Shown here: piece by piece, positions 1 to 9,119 of the stretch
How the letters are laid out: the number at the start of each line of letters is the position of its first letter
How positions within the stretch are numbered: position 1 is the stretch's first letter
NCBI GenBank assembly: GCA_010672925.1
Contig: JAAHFP010000001.1
Location: forward strand, 381,037-445,036
Length of the DNA stretch: 64,000 nucleotides
Reading direction: 5' to 3'
Source of the DNA: Symploca sp. SIO1C2
GTDB taxonomy: Bacteria > Cyanobacteriota > Cyanobacteriia > Cyanobacteriales > Coleofasciculaceae
Translations under genes and position numbers: made by a program
The notes under the pieces: model-generated
Databases searched by the model: none
Told to the model about the DNA's origin: nothing
What the model saw: the letters and a program-made list of their open reading frames with translations, nothing else

Positions 1-1075
1 TGTTTGGTAGTGAATTACCAACTCAAACAGTAGAAACTCCAGCAACAACGACTGCGGAAGTGGATGATTTGGCTTCCCTCCTCGGTGAAGACATGCCTAC
101 CCAGGAACAGGAATTAGACTGGCAGACAGATTTGTTTGGTAGTGAATTACCAACTCAAACAGTAGAAACTCCAGCAACAACGACTGCGGAAGTAGACGAT
201 TTGGCTTCCCTCCTTGGTGAAGATATGCCTACCCAGGAACAGGAATTAGACTGGGAGACGGATTTATTTGATAGTGAAGTACCAGCTAAGATCTTGGAAA
301 CTCCCGCACCAACGGCGGCAGAAGTAGACGATTTGGCTTCCCTCCTCAGTGAAGATATACCTACCCAGAAACAGGAATTAGACTGGCAAACCGATTTGTT
401 TGGTAGTGAATTACCAACTGAAACAGTAGAAACTCCAGCACCAACGACTGCGGAAGTGGATGATTTGGCTTCCCTCCTCAGTGAAGACATGCCTACCCAG
501 GAGGAGGAAATAGACTGGCCAACTGATTTGTTTGGTAGTGAAGTACCAGCTGAGATCTTGGAAACTACAGCACCAACGGTGGCAGAAGTAGATGATTTGG
601 CTTCCCTCCTTAGTGAAGAAGTGCCAGACGAAGAGCCGGAGTTAGAGTTAACTGACAAACAAAAAATAGACAATTTACCAGAGGAGGAAATAACAGAAGT
701 ATTAGAACCAGAAGATAGGCAAGAGTTTCTTCCAGCTGAAGCAGATGGAGTTACAGATGCCCAAGAATGGCCAGGGGTTAGTGAAACAGTTGAAGATAGA
801 GAGCCTGAGGTAGTTTTTGAATTCAATCAGTTAGAAACAATGCTCGAAGAAGAAGCATCTCTGACTACTGTTTCCAGCACCACAGCTATGTTCGATGAGT
901 TAGAGACAATGCTTGACGAGGAAGCACCTTTAACTACTGCTTCTAGCACCACAGCTATGTTCGATGAGTTAGAAGCAATGCTCGATGAGGAACCATCTTT
1001 AACTACTGCTTCTAGCACCACAGCTATGTTTGATGAGTTAGAAGCAATGCTCCAAGAGGAGACACCGAAGATAGC
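1..1075 (+). repeat. In-frame coding repeats: 132-bp units then 69-bp units
   Basis: Units of exactly 132 bp (44 residues) begin at bases 63, 195, 327, 459 and 591, with a partial unit before base 60. Each starts DDLASLL and ends near TAEV. A second family of 69-bp (23-residue) units begins at 822, 891, 960 and 1029, each with an F-(D/N)-(E/Q)-LE-(T/A)-ML core. Both families share an acidic plus leucine pattern. They sit between the missing N-terminus and the CheA dimerisation helices. Confidence 0.95.
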
Positions 1076-3185
1076 TGAACAATCACCCCAGCAAGAAAAG
1101 ATTAAAGCGAAAGCGGAGGATGATGACGAATTTGGGGACTTAGAAATAATGCTGGAACAGGCGGATAAAACCATGGGAGGGCCGCCAACCATTAAAACTG
1201 ACCAGCGGCAAAACAAACCCCAAAGCCGTATGCGTCCCAGAATGTTTGATCAGACGATGCGGGTACAAATTAAACGCCTAGACGACCTGAGCAACTTGGT
1301 GGGAGAATTAGTAGTTAACCGCAATAGCTTGGAACAAGACCAAGAACGCTTAAGGCAATTCTTGGATAACTTAAATCATCAGGTATTGTCCCTAAATGAT
1401 GTTGGTGCGAGGATGCAAGACCTGTATGAGCGATCGCTATTGGAAAGTTCTTTGTTAGCTAGTCGCCACAACTACCGCTCTTTCTTCGGTGGAGAGTCAC
1501 CCCCAGAGAATAGTCAAGCCAATGCAGAGTACGATCCTTTAGAAATGGATCGATTTACCGGCTTTCATACCCTCTCCCAAGAAATGATCGAACTAATAGT
1601 TCGAGTGCGAGAGTCGGCATCTGACATTGTGTTTTTGGCGGATGGAACCGATCAGGTAGCCCGTACATTGCGGCAAATAACCACTCAACTGCAAGAAGGA
1701 CTAACGCGAGCCCGCATGGTACCTTTTGCTCAAACTGCTGACCGTTTGCCCCGTGCAGTGCGGGATATTTCTCTGAAGTTAGGCAAGCAGGCTGAGTTAC
1801 AGGTTGAAGGTAGGGAGACCTTGATAGACAAAATGATCATTGAACATCTCAATGCACCAATGACTCACCTTGTCAACAATGCGATTACTCACGGCATTGA
1901 GACCCCAGAAGTACGCCAAGCAGCCAATAAGCCAAGCGCAGGTAAAATTACTGTCCGGGCTTTCTATCAGGGTAACCAAGCAGTTATTTCCATCTCCGAC
2001 GATGGGGCAGGTATCAATCCTGAAAAAGTCAGAAACAAGATCATCGAGAAGAAACTTCTTACTCCAGCTGAAGCCAAGAAGCTAAGCAATTTGGATTTGT
2101 ACGAATTTCTCTTCGATGCTGGTTTTACCACCAAAGAAAAAGCTGATGATTTTTCAGGTCGTGGTGTTGGTATGGATGTTGTCCGTACCAAATTAAATGA
2201 AATTCGCGGGACAATCCATACTGATTCGACCCTAGGCAAAGGAACAACCTTTACCATCCGTCTACCCCTAACCCTAAGTATTGGTAAAGCACTCTGCTGT
2301 TTGAGTGAGCGAGCAACTATTGCTTTCCCAATGGATGGAGTTGAAGAAACTTTCGATATCCCCCCAGACCGGGTTCACACTGATTCAGAAGGTCAAAGCT
2401 TTATCCAATGGAAAGACACCAGGCTACCCTTCAAACCTCTCACTGAATTGTTGAAGTACAATCGTCACCTTAGTCGAGGTTCTGTCTATGGTGGCAAACG
2501 GGAAGATGGACTGATCTCAGTCTTGGTGTTGCGTAGTGCCAGTAACAACTTCCTCTCCATCCAAGTAGACCAGGTGCTCAGTGAGCAGGAAATAGTAATT
2601 AAGCAACTCGAAGGTCCAGCCCCCAAACCAGTAGGTATTGCAGGAGCAACGGTTTTGGGAGATGGACGCATTATGCCGATTGCTGATGTGATGGAACTTA
2701 TTGACCTCTCCAGAAGACCGAATCGTCCAGACTCTCCCATTTGGTCGAGGGCCGAAGGTCAAACTCCAGTAGAAGAAGCTCCCCATGAACCGATGGTACT
2801 GATTGTGGATGATTCTATTACAGTGCGCTCCCTACTGGAAATGACTTTCTCTAAAGCTGGTTATCGAGTTGAACAAGCCCGTGATGGTCAAGAAGCTTGG
2901 GAAAAACTCCGGTCTGGTCTACCTTGCGATATTATTTTCTGTGATATTGAAATGCCAAGAATGAATGGTATGGAACTGCTCAAAAAGCTCCAAGAAGATG
3001 AAAATCTCCGAGATATACCAATTTCTATGCTCACTTCTCGTGGGGCTGACCGACACCGACAAATGGCTGTTCAGTTAGGAGCTAGTGGCTACTTCACTAA
3101 ACCCTATTTGGAGGAAGTGTTATTGGAAGCTGCTCAGGAAATGATTAATGGAGAAGTACTGTTGGATGCTAGCAGTAATGCTTAG
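1..3185 (+). CDS. CheA-type hybrid histidine kinase/response regulator, 5' end outside window
   Basis: The reading frame is open from the left edge, so the N-terminus (including any P1 phosphotransfer domain) is missing. Visible order: 44-residue acidic repeats (to about base 640), 23-residue repeats (bases 822-1075), a CheA dimerisation helix pair (near base 1245, RLDDLSNLVGELVVNR), a HATPase domain (N box HLVNNAITHGIE near 1866; G boxes DDGAG and GRGVGMDVV near 2000 and 2160), a CheW-like domain (about 2260-2730) and a receiver domain (VLIVDDSITVRS from about 2790; phospho-acceptor Asp in CDIEMPRMNG near 2943; conserved Lys in YFTKPY). In cyanobacteria such CheA-REC hybrids serve type IV pilus motility or phototaxis clusters (PilL/HmpE/PixL type). 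Neighbouring che genes would lie upstream, outside the window, so the specific pathway is inferred. No chemotaxis gene follows it. Confidence 0.93.
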   Translation, partial: FGSELPTQTVETPATTTAEVDDLASLLGEDMPTQEQELDWQTDLFGSELPTQTVETPATTTAEVDDLASLLGEDMPTQEQELDWETDLFDSEVPAKILETPAPTAAEVDDLASLLSEDIPTQKQELDWQTDLFGSELPTETVETPAPTTAEVDDLASLLSEDMPTQEEEIDWPTDLFGSEVPAEILETTAPTVAEVDDLASLLSEEVPDEEPELELTDKQKIDNLPEEEITEVLEPEDRQEFLPAEADGVTDAQEWPGVSETVEDREPEVVFEFNQLETMLEEEASLTTVSSTTAMFDELETMLDEEAPLTTASSTTAMFDELEAMLDEEPSLTTASSTTAMFDELEAMLQEETPKIAEQSPQQEKIKAKAEDDDEFGDLEIMLEQADKTMGGPPTIKTDQRQNKPQSRMRPRMFDQTMRVQIKRLDDLSNLVGELVVNRNSLEQDQERLRQFLDNLNHQVLSLNDVGARMQDLYERSLLESSLLASRHNYRSFFGGESPPENSQANAEYDPLEMDRFTGFHTLSQEMIELIVRVRESASDIVFLADGTDQVARTLRQITTQLQEGLTRARMVPFAQTADRLPRAVRDISLKLGKQAELQVEGRETLIDKMIIEHLNAPMTHLVNNAITHGIETPEVRQAANKPSAGKITVRAFYQGNQAVISISDDGAGINPEKVRNKIIEKKLLTPAEAKKLSNLDLYEFLFDAGFTTKEKADDFSGRGVGMDVVRTKLNEIRGTIHTDSTLGKGTTFTIRLPLTLSIGKALCCLSERATIAFPMDGVEETFDIPPDRVHTDSEGQSFIQWKDTRLPFKPLTELLKYNRHLSRGSVYGGKREDGLISVLVLRSASNNFLSIQVDQVLSEQEIVIKQLEGPAPKPVGIAGATVLGDGRIMPIADVMELIDLSRRPNRPDSPIWSRAEGQTPVEEAPHEPMVLIVDDSITVRSLLEMTFSKAGYRVEQARDGQEAWEKLRSGLPCDIIFCDIEMPRMNGMELLKKLQEDENLRDIPISMLTSRGADRHRQMAVQLGASGYFTKPYLEEVLLEAAQEMINGEVLLDASSNA

Positions 3186-3401
3186 TGTTAGGTGGTAGGT
3201 GGTAGGTTTTAGGTGGTAGGTTTTAGGTTTTAGGTGGTAGGTTTTAGGTTTTATAAAAAAATTAAAAGTCCTGACATGCATACTTCCTTCTCTCACCTCC
3301 TGCCTCTTGCCTCCGGTTCCCCTCCTTGGAGGGGTTAGGGGTGGGTTTCTGCCTCCTGCTTTAGATTTTTGGTGTTAGGTATTAGGTGTTAGGGATTGAA
3401 A
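3186..3401. repeat. Intergenic short tandem repeats and a GGAGGGG palindrome
   Basis: The gap holds GGTAGGTTTTAGGT-type tandem repeats (3186-3255), a CCCCTCC-TT-GGAGGGG palindrome with the tail TTAGGGGTGGGTT (3318-3346), and GGTGTTAGGT repeats (3370-3395). The palindrome plus tail recurs near 43510 after the ATPase pair. No gene is apparent here. Confidence 0.8.
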
Positions 3402-4997
3402 ATGGTAAAGTTATCGCGCAGTCTAGTTTCCTACTTTGTACTTCAGACTTCATGCTTGTTTTGGGGGCTGAATGCTCTCAGTGCAACGGTTCCGCAAGAT
3501 GGAGAAATGGAGCTAAAAGTTGGGGTGGTACAAAGATTTGGAGCCGAAGCCAAAGATGAGCTAACCTTGCAAGCAACAGCTGGCGATCGCCTTACTTTAG
3601 GCTTTTTGTCAGGAGATATGCAACCCCAAACTCTCTCTACCGAGAAATTGAAACTGGAAGTGGCAATGCAACCCTTACCAGTTCCAACAGTAGAAGAGCG
3701 TCTAGTACTCAGTGACCACGGTACTTTTGAAACAGCAGAAGACAGTGCTAATCAGTGGCGATCGCGTGGCATTGAAGTGGAAGTTGTACAACCTGGTAGG
3801 TGGCAGGTTTGGGCAAAAAGAGATATTTATCAGACTCCTTTAATCAGACGCTTACTGCTGCAAAGTATTAAAGCCCAAGGAGATAGAATTGCCTATCTTG
3901 ACACAGCAATTGTTAAAGAAATACCACGAATTTCATTTGTTGTCGATGGCTATCGTTACAATCGTCTCAATTTGGAGATTAACTCCGAAAAAAACCTGAT
4001 TGAAGTGATTCGAGGTAAAGAGGGAAAAAATACCCGTCTGTATGGTGGAAAACTGCAAGTCCAACCCAATGCCTACGGTACCTACACCCTGGTAAATCAA
4101 GTACCAATAGAAACCTATTTACGAGGTGTTGTACCTCACGAAATTGGACCAGGAGCTCCCTATGAAGCAGTGGAAGCTCAGACCATTATTGCCAGAACTT
4201 ATGCTCTGAGAAACCTGCGGCGATTTGAGGCTGACAACTACCAACTTTGTGCTGATACTCACTGTCAGGTTTACCGAGGACTAACCGGTACTGTAGCGAG
4301 TGCAGACCAAGCGATCGCAGAAACTGAAAGTCTAGTATTGACTTACGATAATGAGCTAGTAGACGCCCTCTATTCTTCCACAACTGGTGGTATTACCGCT
4401 CCTTTCAGTCATGTTTGGAATGGTTCAGAGCGTCCTTACCTCAAAACTTTGATCGACTCTCCTAATCCAATCTGGGATTTAGAGAAAAAACCTTTAGCAA
4501 ATGAACAAAATTTCCGGGAGTTTATTAACTTAGAAGAGGGATTTAATGAATCTGATCGGGATGTCTTCCGCTGGAACAGGAAAAATAGCCTTGAGCAGAT
4601 CACAGCCCATTTAAAAAAGTACCTCAAAAGAACCAAACACCCTCTGGCGGAGTTTACTAAAATCCAACAGATGCAAGTAGTAGAACGCTCTCCAGCAGGA
4701 AGGGTGATCAAGCTGACTGTTAACACGGACAAGGGTGTTATTGAACTCCAGAAAAATGAAGCCCGCAGTGCTTTTGGACCTCCCCTCAGTACTTTCTTTT
4801 ACTTAGAACCCCTCTATGGAGCCAATAAAACTCTCACTGGCTATGCCTTCGTAGGAGGTGGTTTTGGACACGGGGTTGGTTTAAGTCAATACGGTTCTTA
4901 TAATTTAGCCAACCTTGGTTGGACAAGTGAGAAAATTCTGAGTTTTTACTATCCCGGAACGGAAATTAAGCCTTTAGATGATTCTATTGTTTTTTGA
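3402..4997 (+). CDS. SpoIID/LytB domain protein, exported
   Basis: About 531 residues with an N-terminal hydrophobic segment consistent with a signal peptide (basic MVKLSR start, then a Leu/Phe-rich stretch ending near LSA). The central and C-terminal half matches the SpoIID/LytB family: VPHEIGPGAPYEAVEAQ with the Glu corresponding to the lytic transglycosylase region, TIIARTYALRN, YSSTTGG, and a terminal GGGFGHGVGLSQYG followed by ILSFYYPGTEI. Family members cleave denuded peptidoglycan glycan strands in sporulating bacteria. In cyanobacteria the role is cell-wall remodelling, inferred only. I chose ATG at 3402, with AGGGATTG upstream; an in-frame TTG at 3396 adds two residues. It stands alone between repeat-rich gaps. 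Confidence 0.9.
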   Translation: MVKLSRSLVSYFVLQTSCLFWGLNALSATVPQDGEMELKVGVVQRFGAEAKDELTLQATAGDRLTLGFLSGDMQPQTLSTEKLKLEVAMQPLPVPTVEERLVLSDHGTFETAEDSANQWRSRGIEVEVVQPGRWQVWAKRDIYQTPLIRRLLLQSIKAQGDRIAYLDTAIVKEIPRISFVVDGYRYNRLNLEINSEKNLIEVIRGKEGKNTRLYGGKLQVQPNAYGTYTLVNQVPIETYLRGVVPHEIGPGAPYEAVEAQTIIARTYALRNLRRFEADNYQLCADTHCQVYRGLTGTVASADQAIAETESLVLTYDNELVDALYSSTTGGITAPFSHVWNGSERPYLKTLIDSPNPIWDLEKKPLANEQNFREFINLEEGFNESDRDVFRWNRKNSLEQITAHLKKYLKRTKHPLAEFTKIQQMQVVERSPAGRVIKLTVNTDKGVIELQKNEARSAFGPPLSTFFYLEPLYGANKTLTGYAFVGGGFGHGVGLSQYGSYNLANLGWTSEKILSFYYPGTEIKPLDDSIVF

Positions 4998-5264
4998 TAT
5001 ATGGGTAATCCCAAATTCGGGTATCAGAATAGGTGTTAGGTTGTAGGTAATTTAATCTAACTCTCTGCTGTCACTATCGGGAAAACAAAGTCAAAGCCAA
5101 ACTCTGAACGCCTTCCTAGCTAATGGTTTGAACTTTGAGTTTCTGTCAGAAACCCAAAAACGTAGCTAAAACGGGAAAAGTCTCGCCCAGTTTGACAGAA
5201 GAGAGCTAACTTTTGCCAGGGATCTACACTTAAAGAAAGAGAAGAAATCTTTGAGGTTTTGACT

Positions 5265-6578
5265 ATGGCTCCCGATCCCCAAATAATGAAAGCTGTCGAG
5301 CAGCTGGGTTACCGCGTTACCGTGGGAGATGTGTCTACCCAAGCTGGCTTGAATATTAATCTTGCACAGCAAGGATTACTCGCTCTTGCCTCTGATGCAG
5401 GAGGACATTTACAAGTAGCCGAATCAGGGGAAATTGCTTACTTGTTTCCCAAAAACTTTCGTTCCGTACTCCGCAACAAGTTCCTGCGGCTACAGTTACA
5501 GGAATGGTGGGACAAAATCTGGGGTGTTTTGTTTTACCTGATTCGGATTTCTTTTGGGATTATTTTACTGTTGTCCATTGTCCTAATTGTGGTTGCGATC
5601 GCGATTATCTTACAAGCTAGCAGCAATGATGACTCCGACAGCGGCAGTAGTAGTTCTCGTGGAGGGGGTGGTGGCATTTTCTTCTTCCCGCGCTTCTGGG
5701 GACCAGATATCTTTTGGTTTTTTGATCCTTACTATGACGGAGGTAGTTCCCGGCGACAACGAACCTCCGCTTCCCGTAGCAGTGAGCTGAATTTCTTAGA
5801 GGCAGTTTTCTCCTTTTTGTTTGGTGATGGCAATCCTAATGCTGATTTGGAAGAGCGCCGTTGGCAAGAAATTGGCACTGTTATTCGCAATTCAGGAGGT
5901 GCTGTAGCAGCGGAACAGGTTGCACCTTATCTTGATGATCTTGGAGAAAAGTACCAACAAGAGTCAGAAGACTATATGCTGCCGGTACTAACCCGATTTG
6001 ATGGACTCCCTCAAGTGAGTCCTGAGGGGGAAATTGTCTACCACTTCCCTCAATTACAAACCACAGCCAAAGCTACACAGCCAAAGTCGGTGCAAGCTTA
6101 CCTACGAGAGCGACTTTGGCGCTTTAGCCAAGCTAGTAGTGGGCAACTTATAGTGTCCATGGGACTAGGGGCGATAAATTTTGTTGGTGTCCTAATTCTG
6201 GGAAATCTCTTGAGTGGTGGTGCAATAGCGGCACAAATTGGAGGATTTGTTGCCTTCGTTAATGTGATTTATCCGCTGTTGTTAGTTTACGGCATTGGCT
6301 TTTTGGTCATACCCCTGATTCGTTACTTCTGGATTCAGTTGAAGAATAGTAAGATTGAGCAGCGGAACCAACAACGGCAAGAGCAAGCTGTTTTGCTTAA
6401 TCAAGCAGAGGATAGCTTACAGAAGAAGATTAGTTATGCTCAGCAGTTTGCTACTCAAAACATCATTACAGAAGAAGATTTAGTCTACACCAGCGAAACT
6501 GACTTGCTCGATCAAGATTTAAAAGCAAAAGATCAAATTGATGCTGAATGGCAACGACGTTTAGAGTCTGGTTCCTAG
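5265..6578 (+). CDS. Unknown membrane protein with duplicated winged-helix-like modules
   Basis: About 437 residues, not assigned to a named family. Residues about 5-65 and about 200-265 look like two related modules, each ending in a GEI-(A/V)-Y-(L/H)-FP motif, a pattern resembling a winged-helix repeat. Between them lie a long hydrophobic helix (about 85-115) and a Ser/Gly-rich stretch running into aromatic residues (GGGGGIFFFPRFWG, then FWFFDPYYDG). Two or three more membrane helices occupy about 295-360, followed by a charged, Gln-rich C-terminus likely to form a coil. ATG 5265 is preceded by GAGG eight bases upstream; TTG 5259 is the alternative. The organisation suggests a conserved cyanobacterial protein of unknown function at a membrane. 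No operon partner is evident. Confidence 0.75.
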   Translation: MAPDPQIMKAVEQLGYRVTVGDVSTQAGLNINLAQQGLLALASDAGGHLQVAESGEIAYLFPKNFRSVLRNKFLRLQLQEWWDKIWGVLFYLIRISFGIILLLSIVLIVVAIAIILQASSNDDSDSGSSSSRGGGGGIFFFPRFWGPDIFWFFDPYYDGGSSRRQRTSASRSSELNFLEAVFSFLFGDGNPNADLEERRWQEIGTVIRNSGGAVAAEQVAPYLDDLGEKYQQESEDYMLPVLTRFDGLPQVSPEGEIVYHFPQLQTTAKATQPKSVQAYLRERLWRFSQASSGQLIVSMGLGAINFVGVLILGNLLSGGAIAAQIGGFVAFVNVIYPLLLVYGIGFLVIPLIRYFWIQLKNSKIEQRNQQRQEQAVLLNQAEDSLQKKISYAQQFATQNIITEEDLVYTSETDLLDQDLKAKDQIDAEWQRRLESGS

Positions 6579-6754
6579 TGCAAGGAGGCAGGAGGCAGGA
6601 GGCAGGAGGCAGGAGGCAGGAGGTAATCAAGCTTGTTGAGTAGCTTTTTCCCAGCTTCCTCAGCTCCATTGACAATGATATTTTTGCCTTCACTTGTCAT
6701 CAATACTTAAAACCTACCACCTACCACCTAAAACCTACCACCTAAAACTTAATA
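6579..6754. repeat. GGAGGCA and CCTACCACCTA tandem repeats
   Basis: A five-fold GGAGGCA heptamer run begins just after the stop of the upstream gene (about 6584-6620). AAACCTACCACCTACC-type repeats occupy about 6710-6745, close to the tic20 stop codon on the other strand. No gene is seen between them. Confidence 0.8.
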
Positions 6755-7219
6755 TCACCTTACTTGCACATAAGCAGCTTCTGATATTCCTGGAAGTTCT
6801 GCGTAAAGTCCTAGGCAAGACTGTACAATCGAATAACCACAGGCAGCGAGTGTTCCGAGGAAAACAACGCTATACAAAGTTTCTGTGAGCAAGTTGATTC
6901 CCAACCATGGCAAGAGTAGAGAACACAAAAAGATAATAATTCCTATAAGGATTGACTGCATAGCATTGAAGCGAACAAAATGGGCAACTTTTTCATTTCT
7001 TACTACTGCTAAGAACAAGATAAAGAAAATGATTATGCCAGCATAAGGTACAGTTTGATATATTATCTGTACTGGTATTAGTGGTATTAAAATAACCTTC
7101 AAAAACGGAAATTGGTTAAACAGAAATCTGCCGAACGGAATGGCATCAAATAAAGGTATCAGATAAAGCAGAGAAGCGAAAATCCGGTGTTTAGCATCTG
7201 CTGAACCTCGCCAAGTCAT
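6755..7219 (-). CDS. Tic20 family protein
   Basis: 154 residues with four hydrophobic segments and the start TWRGSADAKHRIFASLLYLIPL typical of cyanobacterial Tic20-like proteins, followed by a conserved VRFNAMQSILIGI segment in the third helix. The plant relative is a core component of the chloroplast inner-envelope import channel. The cyanobacterial protein is a membrane protein whose own role is not settled. It lies 94 bp downstream of a small Cys-rich gene on the same strand and could share its transcript. ATG 7219 is the only sensible start. Confidence 0.88.
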   Translation of the reverse strand: MTWRGSADAKHRIFASLLYLIPLFDAIPFGRFLFNQFPFLKVILIPLIPVQIIYQTVPYAGIIIFFILFLAVVRNEKVAHFVRFNAMQSILIGIIIFLCSLLLPWLGINLLTETLYSVVFLGTLAACGYSIVQSCLGLYAELPGISEAAYVQVR

Positions 7220-7313
7220 GGTACTTGCTCCATTTATGGATATTTTTCTGACTAAATCCAGGATAGCGCACTTCTCTAATTTACCTTGTTATCCTTGTCT
7301 CTTCTCATCATGA

Positions 7314-7511
7314 CTATTCGACATGGGCAATCCGGAAGCCCATTTCACATTCATACTGCTCTGGTTGCTTGGGGGCGGGCTTACTTACTACATGACCACA
7401 GCCAAGTCTACCTTGACGCCAACGGGGTTGACCACTTTTGTCAGCTAGTAAGCAGCCTTGACAAACTTGAGCAGGGGAAAGTATTTGTTCATCTGCAAGA
7501 ATTACTAACAC
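7314..7511 (-). CDS. Small Cys-rich protein with CxxC motifs (65 aa)
   Basis: This short reverse-strand gene is favoured over a longer forward frame covering the same bases. It has a GTG start at 7511 preceded by AAAGGAGG, an excellent Shine-Dalgarno sequence. It contains a CQGCLLADKSGQPRWRQGRLGCGH core in which two Cys pairs (CxxC and a later GCGH) could bind a metal, as in a small zinc ribbon. I recall similar small proteins in other cyanobacteria, but the function is unknown. It precedes tic20 on the same strand by 94 bp. Confidence 0.7.
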   Translation of the reverse strand: MLVILADEQILSPAQVCQGCLLADKSGQPRWRQGRLGCGHVVSKPAPKQPEQYECEMGFRIAHVE

Positions 7512-7859
7512 AATACCTCCTTTGGCTAATACCTAAAGCAGCTTACTTCTAATTTTAATTTAGAGCTGGGGAAAATATTATAACTCAACATACAGCTTAA
7601 CTTTTAGGTAAATGCGACCTTTGATTTGGGTGAACTAAATATGAAGTGGCAATTTATAGCCTAAGCGTTCAAAAAATCAATCATAAGTTTTCCTTTTTAT
7701 CTCTATCTCCCCACACCTCCCACACTCCCCACACTCCCCACACTTTTTTTCCCTCACCCCCTTGATTTCCTGATATTCCTCAATTGAGGGTGACATTTGC
7801 TAATACAATAGTTGAGATAACGTTAAGACTGAAGAGCATCTCTAGGGATTAAATCAATA
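7512..7859. other. Divergent intergenic region upstream of glyA
   Basis: This gap separates the reverse-strand Cys-rich gene from forward glyA, so it should hold promoters in both directions. A CCCCACACT-type tandem run (about 7708-7748) is the only obvious repeat. I could not identify a convincing -10/-35 pair or a riboswitch. No ORF of note is present. Confidence 0.5.
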
Positions 7860-9119
7860 GTGACTCAAACTAACTTAGATTTTCTAGTTCAAACAGATCC
7901 TTCCGTGGCTGAGTTTCTCAACCAAGAACTCCAACGGCAGCGGCAGCACTTGGAGTTAATTGCTAGTGAAAACTTCACCTCACCAGCGGTGATGGCTGCT
8001 CAAAGCTCAGTACTTACGAACAAGTATGCTGAAGGATTGCCCGGTAAGCGCTACTACGGTGGCTGTGAGTTTACCGACAAAGTTGAGCAGTTGGCAATTG
8101 ACCGTGCTAAAGAATTATTTGGGGCTGCTCATGCCAATGTACAGCCTCACTCTGGTGCTCAAGCTAACTTTGCGGTGTTCTTGACCCTACTCAAACCTGG
8201 TGACACGATTATGGGTATGGATTTGTCCCATGGAGGACACCTGACTCACGGTTCACCGGTCAATGTCTCAGGTAAGTGGTTCAAGGTTTGTCACTACGGT
8301 GTCAGTCCTGAAACTGAACAACTCGATTATGCTCAAGTTCGGGAGATAGCCCTGAAAGAGCGTCCCAAGCTGATTATTTGTGGCTATTCCGCTTATCCTC
8401 GAATCATTGACTTTGAAAAATTCCGCAGCATTGCTGATGAGATAGATGCTTACTTAATGGCAGATATTGCCCACATTGCCGGTTTGGTTGCTACGGGTCA
8501 CCATCCTAACCCTATTCCTCACTGTGATGTAGTCACTACCACTACCCATAAAACCCTACGAGGTCCCAGAGGCGGTTTGATTCTCTGCCGTGATGCTGAA
8601 TTAGGAAAGAAATTGAACAAATCTGTCTTTCCTGGTTCCCAGGGTGGTCCTCTGGAACATGTGATTGCTGGTAAGGCGGTGGCATTTGGTGAAGCGTTGA
8701 AACCAAAGTTCAAAACTTACTCAGGGCAAGTGATTGCTAATGCTCAAGCTTTGGCCAAGGGATTGCAACAAAGAGGCTTCAAAATGGTTTCTGGTGGTAC
8801 AGAGAACCATGTAATGCTGGTGGATTTGCGTTCTATTGGTATGACAGGTAAGCAGGCGGACCAACTGATGAGCGGTGTTAATATTACTACCAACAAGAAC
8901 ACTGTTCCTTTTGATCCAGAGTCGCCTTTTGTCACTAGTGGCTTGCGGTTAGGTTCCCCGGCAATGACCACCAGGGGTATGGGAACAGAGGAATTTACTG
9001 AAATTGCCGAAATTATTGCAGATAGGTTACTGAGTCCAGAAGACGAGAAGGTGGCAACTGCATGTCGGGATCGAGTCGCTAAATTATGCGATCGCTTTCC
9101 CTTATATCCTCATTTGTAG
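7860..9119 (+). CDS. glyA: Serine hydroxymethyltransferase
   Basis: A full-length enzyme (419 aa) of the PLP-dependent type I fold. Visible signatures are [16 protein letters not shown] near the N-terminus, GKRYYGGCE, the [14 protein letters not shown] substrate/cofactor loop, and [13 protein letters not shown] containing the PLP-binding lysine. It interconverts serine plus tetrahydrofolate and glycine plus 5,10-methylene-tetrahydrofolate in the cytosol, supplying one-carbon units and, in phototrophs, taking part in photorespiratory glycine metabolism. The start is GTG at 7860, the first codon that gives the conserved N-terminus. It appears monocistronic, with divergent and repeat-rich flanks. 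Confidence 0.98.
   Translation: MTQTNLDFLVQTDPSVAEFLNQELQRQRQHLELIASENFTSPAVMAAQSSVLTNKYAEGLPGKRYYGGCEFTDKVEQLAIDRAKELFGAAHANVQPHSGAQANFAVFLTLLKPGDTIMGMDLSHGGHLTHGSPVNVSGKWFKVCHYGVSPETEQLDYAQVREIALKERPKLIICGYSAYPRIIDFEKFRSIADEIDAYLMADIAHIAGLVATGHHPNPIPHCDVVTTTTHKTLRGPRGGLILCRDAELGKKLNKSVFPGSQGGPLEHVIAGKAVAFGEALKPKFKTYSGQVIANAQALAKGLQQRGFKMVSGGTENHVMLVDLRSIGMTGKQADQLMSGVNITTNKNTVPFDPESPFVTSGLRLGSPAMTTRGMGTEEFTEIAEIIADRLLSPEDEKVATACRDRVAKLCDRFPLYPHL

Noticed and set aside
155-1216. Reverse Ser-rich frames over the CheA repeats
   Set aside because: Antisense shadows of the acidic coding repeats, with no start signals.
7286-7552. Forward 88-residue frame
   Set aside because: It lies opposite a shorter reverse gene with a perfect Shine-Dalgarno site and Cys motifs; the forward frame has neither.
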